From CAIOZA01 sp964464375 (GTDB taxonomy: Bacteria > Bacteroidota > Ignavibacteria > Kapaibacteriales > UBA2268): 64,000 bases of DNA. The DNA is taken from NCBI GenBank assembly GCA_964464375.1, contig CAYXFU010000016.1, forward strand, positions 1 to 64,000, in the 5' to 3' direction. Shown piece after piece: positions 45,124-53,743 of this stretch. Every line of letters starts with the position of its first letter. The first letter of the stretch is position 1. A program made the translations under genes and the position numbers. The notes beneath the pieces are model-generated. The model saw only the letters and a program-made list of their open reading frames with translations. It was not told the origin of the DNA and made no database searches.

Positions 45124-46137
45124 ATGATCAACGAAATAAATTCACTTAGAGCAGAAATCGCGGCTAAACTGCCCGAGATCAAAACTATCAACGATCTGGA
45201 GAACTTCAGACTCGAGTACCTTGTCAAAAAAGGTAAGCTTACAAACCTTTTCGAGAGACTTAAAGAAGTTTCGAAAGAGGATAAACCTGTTGTTGGTAAA
45301 GAACTCAATCTGCTGAGACAGTTCACAGAGAGTGAATTTAATTCCTTGAAAGATAAATTAGAGGATACGGCTGAAAGCGTTCCGGATATTGATTTGACAT
45401 TGCCCGGACGTAGAAACCGTACTGGCAGCAAGCATCCCGTGCTTCAGACAGTTCAGGGAATGGTTGATATTTTCCAGAGTATGGGATTCACCGTCGCAGA
45501 AGGTCCTGACATCGAGGATGGTTATCATAATTTCGATGCGCTTAACTTTCCTCCCGATCATCCTGCTAGAGATATGCAGGACACATTCTTCATAAAATCA
45601 GACTCTGAGTTACTTCTCAGAACTCATACATCTCCTGTACAGATAAGAGTTATGAAGTCCCAAAAACCACCTATCCGCTGTATCATGCCGGGCAGAGTCT
45701 ATCGCAACGAATCGATAAACGCTCGTTCACTGGCAGAGTTCCATCAGATAGAAGGACTGTATATCAATAAGAAAGTTACGTTTGCCGAACTAAAGGGAAC
45801 ACTCATGACATTTGCCAAGAAGATGTACGGTGAGGATTCCAAGTTCAGATTCCGTCCATCATTCTTCCCATTCACAGAACCGAGTGCCGAACTCGACATG
45901 TCCTGCTTCCTCTGCAAGGGCAAGGGATGCCGTATCTGCAAGCAGAGCGGCTGGCTCGAAATTCTTGGCTGCGGAATGGTCCATCCGAACGTACTCAGCG
46001 AATGCGGTATCGACCCCGAAGAATACTCAGGTTATGCCTTCGGTTTCGGTATTGAAAGAGTTACCCTGCTCCGCACAGGTATGGATGACATCAGGTTGCT
46101 TTATGAAAATGACATCAGGGTTCTGGAGCAATTCTAA
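45124..46137 (+). CDS. pheS: phenylalanyl-tRNA synthetase alpha subunit
   Basis: Catalytic subunit of class II PheRS, 337 residues. N-terminal coiled coil (1-85), then motif 2 region GRVYRNESINARSLAEFHQIEGLYI and motif 3 region GYAFGFGIERVTLLRTGMDD. LRTHTSPVQIRVM and the Cys-rich CFLCKGKGCRICKQSGW loop are typical. It is unlinked from pheT (27339-29759) and lies behind the ribosomal operon. Confidence 0.97.
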   Translation: MINEINSLRAEIAAKLPEIKTINDLENFRLEYLVKKGKLTNLFERLKEVSKEDKPVVGKELNLLRQFTESEFNSLKDKLEDTAESVPDIDLTLPGRRNRTGSKHPVLQTVQGMVDIFQSMGFTVAEGPDIEDGYHNFDALNFPPDHPARDMQDTFFIKSDSELLLRTHTSPVQIRVMKSQKPPIRCIMPGRVYRNESINARSLAEFHQIEGLYINKKVTFAELKGTLMTFAKKMYGEDSKFRFRPSFFPFTEPSAELDMSCFLCKGKGCRICKQSGWLEILGCGMVHPNVLSECGIDPEEYSGYAFGFGIERVTLLRTGMDDIRLLYENDIRVLEQF

Positions 46138-46302
46138 AGATCAATTGAGATTATTTGAGGGAAAAAATCATTTAATATTTGATTTTATTCATGTCATTTT
46201 TTTATTATATTTAATATTATCCTCATTTATACTTTAATAATATTACAAACTTTTGTAATTTATAAGCTGTTAATTTCACTAAACCTGAAAATCTATTTAA
46301 CT

Positions 46303-46962
46303 GTGAAAGAAGAATACTATACCACATCGAACATTTATGACAAGGCTGACACTATAATCAATCAGTCTTACATGACCTCCGGCAGAACCCAGTCGGACGA
46401 AATCAATGTAGAAAATTCAGCATTACTTGTTTTGGATATGCAGGATTATTTTCTCAGGGAAGAATCAAAAGCATATATTCCTTCAACAACAGCTATCTTA
46501 CCTAATTTGGTTACATTAACCGAAACAATTAATGATAAGAACATACCTGTTATTTACACACGTCATGTGAACAACTGTGAAGATGCAGGAATGATGGGAG
46601 TCTGGTGGCACAGGTTAATAGAAAGCGGCAACCCATTGTCAAATCTGAGTAGATTGTTCGATACAGATGGAAAAACTGTTATCGACAAAACTCGTTATGA
46701 TGCTTTCTGGGGCACAGAACTGAATAATATCTTGAAGCAAATGGGAATCGAAAGACTTATAGTTACTGGTGTTATGACTAATTTATGTGTAGAAACCACA
46801 ATCAGATCAGCATTTCAGCATGGATATGAATGTACTTTATTAGTAGATGGCACAGCAGCTTATAATTTTGATATGCATCTGGCAACTTGTGTTAATCTTT
46901 CTTTTGGGTTTTGTAAATTGAATCTTATTTCTGAAATATTAGGAGCATTTAATGCTGAATAA
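46303..46962 (+). CDS. isochorismatase-family cysteine hydrolase
   Basis: 219 residues with a GTG start; the MKEEYY N-terminal extension precedes the core. The catalytic triad can be seen: Asp in VLDMQDYF (about 46), Lys in VIDKTRYDAFWGTEL (about 127), and Cys162 in MTNLCVETT. Family members hydrolyse isochorismate, nicotinamide or related amide/vinyl-ether bonds; the substrate here is unknown. Its stop overlaps the next gene by 11 bases, so it is translationally coupled to the flavoprotein and the radical SAM gene. Confidence 0.85.
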   Translation: MKEEYYTTSNIYDKADTIINQSYMTSGRTQSDEINVENSALLVLDMQDYFLREESKAYIPSTTAILPNLVTLTETINDKNIPVIYTRHVNNCEDAGMMGVWWHRLIESGNPLSNLSRLFDTDGKTVIDKTRYDAFWGTELNNILKQMGIERLIVTGVMTNLCVETTIRSAFQHGYECTLLVDGTAAYNFDMHLATCVNLSFGFCKLNLISEILGAFNAE

Positions 46963-47833
46963 ATACCAGGTAGTTGTTATTGGAGGAGGACCGGCAGGGT
47001 GTGCTTGTGCTATTCAGCTAAAACGCTACGGAATTGACTGTATAATTATAGAAAAAAACAGAATCGGCGGACTGCTCTGGAATGCTAATCTGATCGAAAA
47101 TTATATGGGATTTCCTATTGGCGTTAGGGGTAGCCAGCTAATTCAGCTTATTAATGATCATCTGGAATACACAAAAACCCCAATAATTTTCGATGAGGTT
47201 AAGCATTGTACTTATGCAGATTATGTCTTCACATTAAAACTAAAAGAAACTACAATCCAGGCAGATTATCTTGTTCTTGCGAATGGAACTGTTCCTAAGA
47301 AACCTTTTGCGGAAATCACTGAAGAAGCCGCTAAAAGAATGTTTTACGAAGTTGCTGACACTAATGAAAGGGCTTATCAGCATTTTGCAATCATTGGTTC
47401 CGGTGATGCTGCATTTGATTATGCTATCAATCTGTCTCAATATGGAACAAAGTCCGATATCTTTTGCAGAACCTCTGAAATCAAGGCTATTCCACTTCTG
47501 GCAGAGAGATCAAAGACAATTCCGGGAATAAATGTTTATTTAAATCATAGTTTAACCAAAGTTGTCATTGATGGCGAGAAGCTTAGACTAACATTCGAAT
47601 CCGATGGCATGATGAAAGAAGTAGAAGTTGATTACATTATATTCGCAATTGGGCGTGAGCCTGATTTCTCGATATTTAGTGAATCAATTAACTCAAAAAG
47701 AGAAGAACTGATTAAGGAAGAAAAGCTTGTTTTTATCGGCGACTGTGTTAATGGAATGAACAGACAATCGTCAATAGCTAGCGGAATGGGCATTAATTCC
47801 GCAATGAACATTTATAGAAAAATCAACAGTTAG
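46952..47833 (+). CDS. FAD/NAD(P)-dependent oxidoreductase, thioredoxin-reductase-like without CxxC
   Basis: 293 residues with two dinucleotide folds: the FAD motif VVIGGGPAGCACA (about 8-20) and the NAD(P) motif AIIGSGDAAFDYA (about 150). A C-terminal FAD motif is FIGDCVNGMNRQSSIASGMG. The overall shape is that of low-molecular-weight thioredoxin reductase. The redox-active CxxC expected before the second GxGxxG is replaced by YEVADTNERAYQH, so it cannot reduce thioredoxin. It may pass electrons to a partner, perhaps the radical SAM enzyme one base downstream. Confidence 0.82.
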   Translation: MLNKYQVVVIGGGPAGCACAIQLKRYGIDCIIIEKNRIGGLLWNANLIENYMGFPIGVRGSQLIQLINDHLEYTKTPIIFDEVKHCTYADYVFTLKLKETTIQADYLVLANGTVPKKPFAEITEEAAKRMFYEVADTNERAYQHFAIIGSGDAAFDYAINLSQYGTKSDIFCRTSEIKAIPLLAERSKTIPGINVYLNHSLTKVVIDGEKLRLTFESDGMMKEVEVDYIIFAIGREPDFSIFSESINSKREELIKEEKLVFIGDCVNGMNRQSSIASGMGINSAMNIYRKINS

Positions 47834-47834
47834 A

Positions 47835-48770
47835 ATGAAAGTAATCAGCAAAACAAGTGATAGTGAAATAGCATCTGTATTTATAGCGGAAGACAATAAA
47901 GGGAGACTACTTGAATTCGTTGAATCGACACAGCCTCCGTTTACAATTAACCAAAAATGGGTTCTGATTATATCAACCTTGTTCGGTTGTCCGGTTGACT
48001 GTAAATTCTGCGATGCAGGAGGATCTTACAATGGCATAGTGTCATACGATCAGCTTAAATTCCAGATAGATTATCTGATTAACAGAAGGTTCCCGGATGG
48101 TAACGTTGACACCGACAAATTCAAGATACAATTTGCAAGAATGGGCGAACCGGCATTCAATCCTAATGTTCTAAGCATACTAGAGGATTTTCCTACTTTA
48201 TATAATTATAGATATTTCCTGCCATCGCTATCGACTATAGCACCTGCATCCACCGGAAGCTTTTTCGATAAACTGCTGGAAATCAAACACAAATTATATG
48301 CTGATACCTTCCAGCTCCAATTCTCGATTCACTCCACAGACATTGAACAAAGAGATCAACTGATTCCCGTAAAAAAATGGAGCTTTGAACAGATTGGGAA
48401 ATATTCACAGGAATTCTTTCAACAGGGCGGAAAGAAGATTACATTGAATTTTGCTGTATCGCAGCAGAATATCATCGAGCCCGAAAAGATCGTCGAATAC
48501 TTCGATCCCGCAATTTTCCTTATTAAATTAACACCGTTAAATCCAACATATAAAGCTTCAGCGAATGGGATGTTCAATGTAATAAGTGGCGACGGTCAAA
48601 ATTTAGAAATTGTCGAGAGATTCACATCTTGTGGCTATGATGTAATCATCAGCATTGGAGAACTTGAAGAAAACAAGATCGGCAGTAACTGCGGACAGTA
48701 CATCAGCAAACACCTGGGCTGTAATGCAGAACCAGAAGATACCTACCTTTATCCATTGATAAGCGTTTAA
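47835..48770 (+). CDS. radical SAM protein, RlmN/Cfr-like but divergent
   Basis: 311 residues. The Fe-S motif is Cys52-Cys56-Cys59 in LFGCPVDCKFCDAGG. Then come RMGEPAFN, LSTIAPAS, LQFSIHSTDIEQRDQLIP, NFAVSQQN, and LTPLNPT near the end, the motif order of RlmN. Cys286 in SNCGQYI matches the methyl-carrying cysteine of RlmN. The partner cysteine seven residues before the cluster is Ile here, and the N-terminal domain is short. Standard 23S rRNA A2503 methylation is therefore doubtful. It starts 1 base after the flavoprotein. Confidence 0.8.
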   Translation: MKVISKTSDSEIASVFIAEDNKGRLLEFVESTQPPFTINQKWVLIISTLFGCPVDCKFCDAGGSYNGIVSYDQLKFQIDYLINRRFPDGNVDTDKFKIQFARMGEPAFNPNVLSILEDFPTLYNYRYFLPSLSTIAPASTGSFFDKLLEIKHKLYADTFQLQFSIHSTDIEQRDQLIPVKKWSFEQIGKYSQEFFQQGGKKITLNFAVSQQNIIEPEKIVEYFDPAIFLIKLTPLNPTYKASANGMFNVISGDGQNLEIVERFTSCGYDVIISIGELEENKIGSNCGQYISKHLGCNAEPEDTYLYPLISV

Positions 48771-48848
48771 ATTTTATACAATCAGGATTTAAGAAATCTA
48801 GTATTATGACGATACTTCTATTTAAGTTAATGTTATTTGTATAGATTC

Positions 48849-50174
48849 ATGGAAATTAATAGAATGTCGGCTTGGTTCAAGAATTTTTTGTTCAGTACCC
48901 AAGGCACAATGATATTAGAAGAGAAGATGCTAATTACTGCTATAGCAAGTGGTTGCATCACAAGCATTATTGGTGGGATTACAAATTTACTTCTGGGTTA
49001 TTCATTTATAGCGTCAATTATTCCTTGGATATTAGCTCTTGGATTGATGGTACTTTTTTATTTTGTAAGATATCAGAAGAAATATTCCCGGATTATATTT
49101 CCTTTCATAATTTCAGCATTTTTGGGTGTAGGATTAATTTGGATTAATAATGGCGGTTACAACGGAACTAATACTATAGTTCTTTTCACAATCTTTGTGT
49201 TGACTCTGTGTATTCTTCCAACAAACAGACTTCATTTCATCTTCATTTTCTTCGTTGTTCTCTTAGTTATACTTCACCTTTATCAATATCATTATCCTGA
49301 TCGAATTACCAATTTTCCAAATGAAGCAACAAGATTTGCCGATACTCTATTCACTGTAATCAACGGTTCAGCATTCGTATATTTGATGATTTCGTTTCTT
49401 GTTAAGAATTACAGAAAAGAACGACAAATAGCGAATGAAAGAGGCGATCAGCTTGAAAAATTATACAAGGAAGTAAAGCAGCTGAATGAAGCAAAGGATA
49501 AATTCTTTTCGATAATTGCCCACGATCTGAAGAATCCAGTGGCTAATTTATTCCAAATATCACACCTGTTTGACGATGAGTTCGACTCAATGAACGAAGT
49601 TGAAAGAAAAGAAATGATTGGAATGATTAAAGAATCATCTGTGAGCTTGCTGGACTTGCTTAACAATCTACTCTTCTGGTCTAGGAGTCAGCGAGATAAG
49701 ATTATATTTACTCCCGAACTAATCGATGTTAATGATATTATAATTGCGAACCTAACGCTGCTAAAATTAAGTGCAGCTAATAAAAATATAAAATTGGATT
49801 TCCGTAAGAATGTAAATTGTGAGTGCTATTGCGACAAGCATCTGATCGATATTGTTTTCAGAAATCTTATCTCAAATGCAATTAAATTTACAAATAAAGG
49901 TGGTACAATTTCAATTTTCAGTGAAACTGCTGCAGATGAAAAATTTAATTTGATTAAAATTAAAGATTGTGGCGTTGGTATCCGCGAAGAAGATATAGAT
50001 AAACTGTTTCAGCTTGATTCACATGTAAAAACCAGAGGTACGAATAACGAGAAGGGAACAGGATTGGGTTTAATACTATGCAAAGAATTCGTTGAATTAA
50101 ACGGCGGAAACATCTGGGTTGAAAGTGAAGTTGGTAAAGGAAGCACTTTTTATTTCACGATACCTAAAAATTAA
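48849..50174 (+). CDS. membrane-bound sensor histidine kinase
   Basis: An N-terminal region of about six hydrophobic segments (residues 25-185) with little periplasmic sequence is followed by a short coiled coil (QLEKLYKEVKQLNEAKDK). The HisKA box is FFSIIAHDLKNPVANL, and the ATPase has N box NLISNAIKFTNKGG, DCGVGI and GTGLGLILCKEF. I prefer ATG 48849 (MEINRM); MSAWFK at 48864 is also possible. A few hydrophobic helices without a sensor domain suggest detection of membrane or quinone signals. No response regulator is adjacent. A terminator follows. Confidence 0.9.
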   Translation: MEINRMSAWFKNFLFSTQGTMILEEKMLITAIASGCITSIIGGITNLLLGYSFIASIIPWILALGLMVLFYFVRYQKKYSRIIFPFIISAFLGVGLIWINNGGYNGTNTIVLFTIFVLTLCILPTNRLHFIFIFFVVLLVILHLYQYHYPDRITNFPNEATRFADTLFTVINGSAFVYLMISFLVKNYRKERQIANERGDQLEKLYKEVKQLNEAKDKFFSIIAHDLKNPVANLFQISHLFDDEFDSMNEVERKEMIGMIKESSVSLLDLLNNLLFWSRSQRDKIIFTPELIDVNDIIIANLTLLKLSAANKNIKLDFRKNVNCECYCDKHLIDIVFRNLISNAIKFTNKGGTISIFSETAADEKFNLIKIKDCGVGIREEDIDKLFQLDSHVKTRGTNNEKGTGLGLILCKEFVELNGGNIWVESEVGKGSTFYFTIPKN

Positions 50175-50203
50175 GACTAAATGCTTTTAGTATTTCGTTG
50201 TTT

Positions 50204-50233
50204 AAGGAGAAGATGAATTTCTTCTCCTTTTCT
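50204..50233 (+). terminator. terminator after the membrane histidine kinase
   Basis: The stem AAGGAGAAG / CTTCTCCTT with an 8-base loop is followed by TTCTT. It lies 30 bases after the stop. Confidence 0.8.
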
Positions 50234-50252
50234 TAATTATTTTTTGTAAGTT

Positions 50253-50621
50253 ATGATTGACAAAAAGAAATTAAAACAAGATTATTTGAACATGGTTCCG
50301 CCAAAAGGGGTGTTTGTTTTCCGGAATGAGAAGACTGGAAGAGTATATCTGGGAAGTTCGCTCAATTTGAAGAATAAGGAAGTTAGAATTAAGTTGATGC
50401 TGAAAACCGGAAATCACTTCAACAATGCACTGCAAGAGGATTGGAACAAATACGGAGAAGATGCATTCACTTATGAGGTAGCCGAAACATTACAGCTGAA
50501 GGATGATCCAAACTATGATTATAATGAGGATCTTGAGATACTCGAAATGCTCTTGATTGATAAGTTCAGACCACTGGCTGAGAAATGCTATAATCAGAAT
50601 GAGAAGATAAGATTGGTGTGA
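50253..50621 (+). CDS. GIY-YIG-like small protein
   Basis: 122 residues. GVFVFRNEKTGRVYLGSSLN corresponds to a GIY-YIG core in which the first motif is GVF and the second YLG. The downstream ALQEDWNKYGEDAFTYEVAE and EDLEILEMLLIDKFRPLAEK blocks follow the pattern of GIY-YIG family proteins with a conserved late Glu. The expected catalytic Arg after the second motif is replaced by Asn-Leu-Lys, so activity is uncertain. It is monocistronic. Confidence 0.75.
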   Translation: MIDKKKLKQDYLNMVPPKGVFVFRNEKTGRVYLGSSLNLKNKEVRIKLMLKTGNHFNNALQEDWNKYGEDAFTYEVAETLQLKDDPNYDYNEDLEILEMLLIDKFRPLAEKCYNQNEKIRLV

Positions 50622-50733
50622 TCTATTTCCTAGGGTTTGCACGCTCAGTTAATCAGATTCAGCCGCTTTGTGGCAGAAAAAAATATTAAGGCACTTGATT
50701 CTCCACTTCGTTAAGAATGACAGAAAAGGCAAC

Positions 50734-51282
50734 ATGGGAACAGCACTACTAATAATAGATATTCAAAACGACTACTTCGATGGTGGAGCTAACCCTCTTG
50801 TCGATTCTGAAAAAGCGTGCATCAATGCGCGTTTGATTCTCGATGCTTTCCGTGAGGATGGAATGCCGGTAATCTTCGTACAACATATATCTAATCGACC
50901 AGACTCAACATTCTTTCTGCCATGCACTTTTGGTGCTGAGATCCATCGCGTTTTAACTCCAATTGGTAATGAAATGGTAATCACCAAGAATTATCCAAAC
51001 AGCTTCAAGAATACAGATCTGCTTGAATATCTGAGAGCAAACGAAATACATAACCTGATAATCTGCGGTATGATGACTCACTTATGCATAGACTCAACCG
51101 TAAGAGCCGCTAAAGATCTTGGGTTTAACTGCACTCTGATCGGTGATGCCTGCGCTACAAAGAATCTGGAGATTAATGGACAGTTGGTCATTGCAGAAGT
51201 AATACAGAACAGCTTCCTTGCTGCACTTAACGGATTTTATGCAACAGTGATCAAAACTGAAGAATATTTGGGTGGAGAGTAA
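50734..51282 (+). CDS. second isochorismatase-family hydrolase
   Basis: 182 residues from ATG 50734 (MGTALLIIDIQNDYFDGGAN). A longer reading to 50668 would run through a dispersed repeat (CTCCACTTCGTTAAGAATGA) and is unlikely. The triad consists of Asp in LIIDIQNDYF (about 9), Lys in VITKNYPNSF and Cys118 in MTHLCIDST. It resembles bacterial nicotinamidase-related hydrolases more than the homologue at 46303. It is followed by an 84-base truncated frame. Confidence 0.87.
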   Translation: MGTALLIIDIQNDYFDGGANPLVDSEKACINARLILDAFREDGMPVIFVQHISNRPDSTFFLPCTFGAEIHRVLTPIGNEMVITKNYPNSFKNTDLLEYLRANEIHNLIICGMMTHLCIDSTVRAAKDLGFNCTLIGDACATKNLEINGQLVIAEVIQNSFLAALNGFYATVIKTEEYLGGE

Positions 51283-51287
51283 AAGCA

Positions 51288-51371
51288 ATGAACAATTTAG
51301 ATAAATCTGAAATAATCAACACACTTGACTCAATCACAAACCGGTGGCTGGAGTTATCAGAAAAGTTGTGA
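51288..51371 (+). pseudogene. truncated gene start, 27 codons
   Basis: An ATG 5 bases after the hydrolase stop, preceded by GGAGAG, opens MNNLDKSEIINTLDSITNRW and five further residues and then stops. The sequence looks like a normal protein N-terminus cut short where repeat DNA begins. It may be the remnant of a downstream operon partner. A functional micropeptide cannot be excluded. Confidence 0.35.
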
Positions 51372-51864
51372 AGTAGCTGATTACCGTCATAAGCGATAAA
51401 TACATGCCAAGCACCAAAACCAACTCCGGCAATCAGAGAGTGAATTAATACATTGCAATTTGCGAAATGGGAGGGAATCATGGCATGAATACTATATTGC
51501 CACATTTTCTACAAATCCTTATGGGATTATTATAAAACTTCCGAGAAAACCCAAACCCCTTTGAAAAAGGGGGCTAATACATTCTTTGTAAATCAATGAA
51601 TAGCCACGAGCTTTAGCTCGTGGTGAAAAGAAAAAATGATTTTATTTGGGGATTTATCCCCACAAAAAGAGTGATTTCGACTAAAGTCAATGAAAATAAT
51701 TAGGAATCTTCCACGAGCTAAAGCTCGTGGCTATTGATTCCATCATATTTTATGAGAACGCACCAGCCCTTCTTGTTCCAAGGGGGATTAAGGGGGTTTC
51801 CGTTATTCATTTTTATATTCAAATATCGCTTTCATTAGCTTTTCACCGCTAATAGATATCTTAA
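51372..51864. repeat. repeat cluster
   Basis: A mosaic of dispersed repeats without genes: a copy of ATTAATACATTGCAATTTGC (near 51450), GAAAAAGGGGGCTAATAC (near 51560), the palindrome CCACGAGCTTTAGCTCGTGG at 51604-51623, its variant CCACGAGCTAAAGCTCGTGG at 51711-51730 with the long tail also seen at 7458, and a G-rich GGGGGATTAAGGGGG stretch near 51783. Confidence 0.7.
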
Positions 51865-51961
51865 TCACTTCCATGGAAGAATGAGGACGATGTAAACAGG
51901 TGCTTTTTTCATGATATTACCGATCTTAAATTTATATGAACAATTTAACATCAAAGAACTT

Positions 51962-51990
51962 GGTGGTGGCGAATTCCTATCGCCACCACC
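51962..51990. repeat. palindrome GGTGGTGGCGA
   Basis: The arms GGTGGTGGCGA and TCGCCACCACC are separated by 7 bases. A minus-strand frame (51865-52089) crosses it but shows no protein-like conservation. The surrounding 51865-52090 shows no supported gene. Confidence 0.55.
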
Positions 51991-52090
51991 ATCTATCATC
52001 GCCAAACACTTTATTTGGATTCTGCTGTCAATTGTCTTCTTTTGAAATGCTAATCCGGAGTTTGCATAGCATATTCTTGCCATATTCAAT

Positions 52091-52738
52091 CTACATCTTC
52101 GCCAGATCTGCCAATTTCATTGATTTTGCGAGTGATTTAGCGAAATCCGTATTTGACTGATTCTCAACTCTGATTGTTAAAATGAATCTGTAGCCCACGG
52201 CAAATGTAAGTTCCGCAGTTTTGCTCGATTTAGTATATTTTTCGAATCCGGGGACTTCTTTGACACCAATGTCGATTGTTCTCTCATAACCATTGGCATC
52301 TTCTCTCGAAAAGTTTGTGCTCATCCAGAAGAAAGCGGCAGAAAAGAGATCTTGAGTGGCATTATAATCCACCAGCTTTATTTCGATGTCTTCGGCGGCT
52401 CCGGTTGCATTTTCTTTAACGTATCTTCTCGAAGATTCCGAATAGCTTAGTCCTGGCATGTTCATATTCTGTCCGGCTGGTTCTTCTGATTTATATCCGC
52501 TTATGGTAGGAGGCATGAATTCCTCAAGTTTTTTGAAAGGTAAGGACAGAGTATCACCTTTCTTTTTTCGTTCTTCCCAACGCGCTTTTGATTGTTCCTG
52601 TGCAGACTGCATATTCTTTGCCATTTCGGGAGCTTTTTGAGCTAGCTCGATAGCATCCTTAATTTCCTTGGCTTTTTCGCCACAGGACACAAGTATAAAT
52701 GCAAATAAAGCGATAATGAGGGTAAGGAGTAGTTTCAT
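52091..52738 (-). CDS. lipoprotein of unknown function
   Basis: MKLLLTLIIALFAFILVSCG has a lipobox LVSC, so it is a lipoprotein. An Ala/Glu/Lys-rich helical segment follows (KEIKDAIELAQKAPEMAKNM). A globular part contains LPFKKLEEFMPPTISGYKSE and ends in KSLAKSMKLADLAKM. I recognise this only as a type of hypothetical envelope protein in this phylum. It is flanked by non-coding DNA and transcribed alone. Confidence 0.75.
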   Translation of the reverse strand: MKLLLTLIIALFAFILVSCGEKAKEIKDAIELAQKAPEMAKNMQSAQEQSKARWEERKKKGDTLSLPFKKLEEFMPPTISGYKSEEPAGQNMNMPGLSYSESSRRYVKENATGAAEDIEIKLVDYNATQDLFSAAFFWMSTNFSREDANGYERTIDIGVKEVPGFEKYTKSSKTAELTFAVGYRFILTIRVENQSNTDFAKSLAKSMKLADLAKM

Positions 52739-52819
52739 AATAGACCTCTGATTTATTTAAGAAAATATTAAAGAACAGATTCTAATTTGATAACAAATAT
52801 ATAATTATTTTTTTTAATT

Positions 52820-53686
52820 TTAGATGTATTTTTTTAAAAGAAGATTTACTTCATTATACATTTCTTTTGTGAGGATTTCAGAGGCATAAGCACGATCGGC
52901 TGTAGCAAGCCCGATCAAACAATATGACCTGAGATTTTCGGGATTGCTTTTGAGTGCTTCTAAATGTGAAACAAGAGTTTCAATTTCACCTCTTGCAATA
53001 GGCCCGGTTAATGGAATAATTTCTGAACTGAAATTATTCTCAAGAGTTGTTCTCATTATGGGTGGAATGAAAAGATCAGGGTTAATTCCGGCAGATTGAG
53101 CGATAGATCTTCCAAGATCGGCTATAGTACTTAAGAAATTCGAAACAGTAACAGCCGATGCATGGTAAAGTGTTTTTTGATTTGGAGAAAGATGGTTTAG
53201 ATTTATAGCTTTACCATCAAATCCGGAAATAATCTCTTCAATTATTTTGAATTCAGAACTAGTCTGAACACCCCAGCAAATATCTTTTAGAATCGATGGA
53301 TCGGGATAGTAGAAAGTTTGGTATGGATGCGCCGAGGCTGTAATCACTCCTTCTTCAACAAAACCATCAAACAATTCAATTCCCTTGCTGCCGGATAAAT
53401 GCATAATCACTTTACAGGAAAGAGATGAATCAAACTGGCTTCTGAGTGTACTTATGGTTTCTGAAATATATTTATCGGCTTTGGCAATAATGACTATATC
53501 GGGGAGTGACTGAATTAATCTTATATTTTTATAAAAATCTATTCCAGGAAATTCATCCAAAACTAATTCGGAATTATAACTCTCGGAGCAAAGCCACTGC
53601 AGTTGATTTCTGTTGAATAAATCTCTTGCAAGAGTGAGTCCAACCTTGCCTAAACCTACTATTCCATATTTCTTTATTTTATTCAT
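52820..53686 (-). CDS. Rossmann-like/DUF2520 protein
   Basis: 288 residues. The N-terminal NAD(P)-binding motif is YGIVGLGKVGLTLARDL, and HLSGSKGIELFDGF and SAHPYQTF follow. The C-terminal half has the DUF2520 helices (LYHASAVTVSNFLSTIADLG; LTGPIARGEIETLVSHLEAL). The fold is that of ketopantoate/pyrroline-carboxylate reductases and 6-phosphogluconate dehydrogenase. The substrate is unknown. A terminator lies just upstream, separating it from the PD40-OmpA gene. Confidence 0.88.
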   Translation of the reverse strand: MNKIKKYGIVGLGKVGLTLARDLFNRNQLQWLCSESYNSELVLDEFPGIDFYKNIRLIQSLPDIVIIAKADKYISETISTLRSQFDSSLSCKVIMHLSGSKGIELFDGFVEEGVITASAHPYQTFYYPDPSILKDICWGVQTSSEFKIIEEIISGFDGKAINLNHLSPNQKTLYHASAVTVSNFLSTIADLGRSIAQSAGINPDLFIPPIMRTTLENNFSSEIIPLTGPIARGEIETLVSHLEALKSNPENLRSYCLIGLATADRAYASEILTKEMYNEVNLLLKKYI

Positions 53687-53700
53687 TTTCAGATATAAAA

Positions 53701-53727
53701 AAAGAGGACGGAAAAACCGTCCTCTTT
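53701..53727 (-). terminator. terminator of the PD40-OmpA gene
   Basis: An 11-base stem AAAGAGGACGG / CCGTCCTCTTT with a 5-base loop is followed on the minus strand by a T-run. Confidence 0.92.
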
Positions 53728-53743
53728 TCTAGATAATAAATTT

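Noticed and set aside
27339..46137. Separated pheS and pheT as evidence of rearrangement
   Set aside because: The split is common in Bacteroidota, so it is ordinary for this lineage.
46952..47833. Thioredoxin reductase
   Set aside because: The CxxC redox motif is absent, so only the general flavoprotein call is kept.
47835..48770. 23S rRNA methyltransferase RlmN
   Set aside because: One essential cysteine position is Ile and the N-terminal domain is reduced; called RlmN-like only.
51251..51505. 84-codon minus-strand open frame
   Set aside because: It overlaps the end of the isochorismatase gene and runs through dispersed repeat DNA; no family features.
51865..52089. 74-codon minus-strand open frame
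   Set aside because: Its middle is the GGTGGTGGCGA palindrome and the rest is not protein-like.
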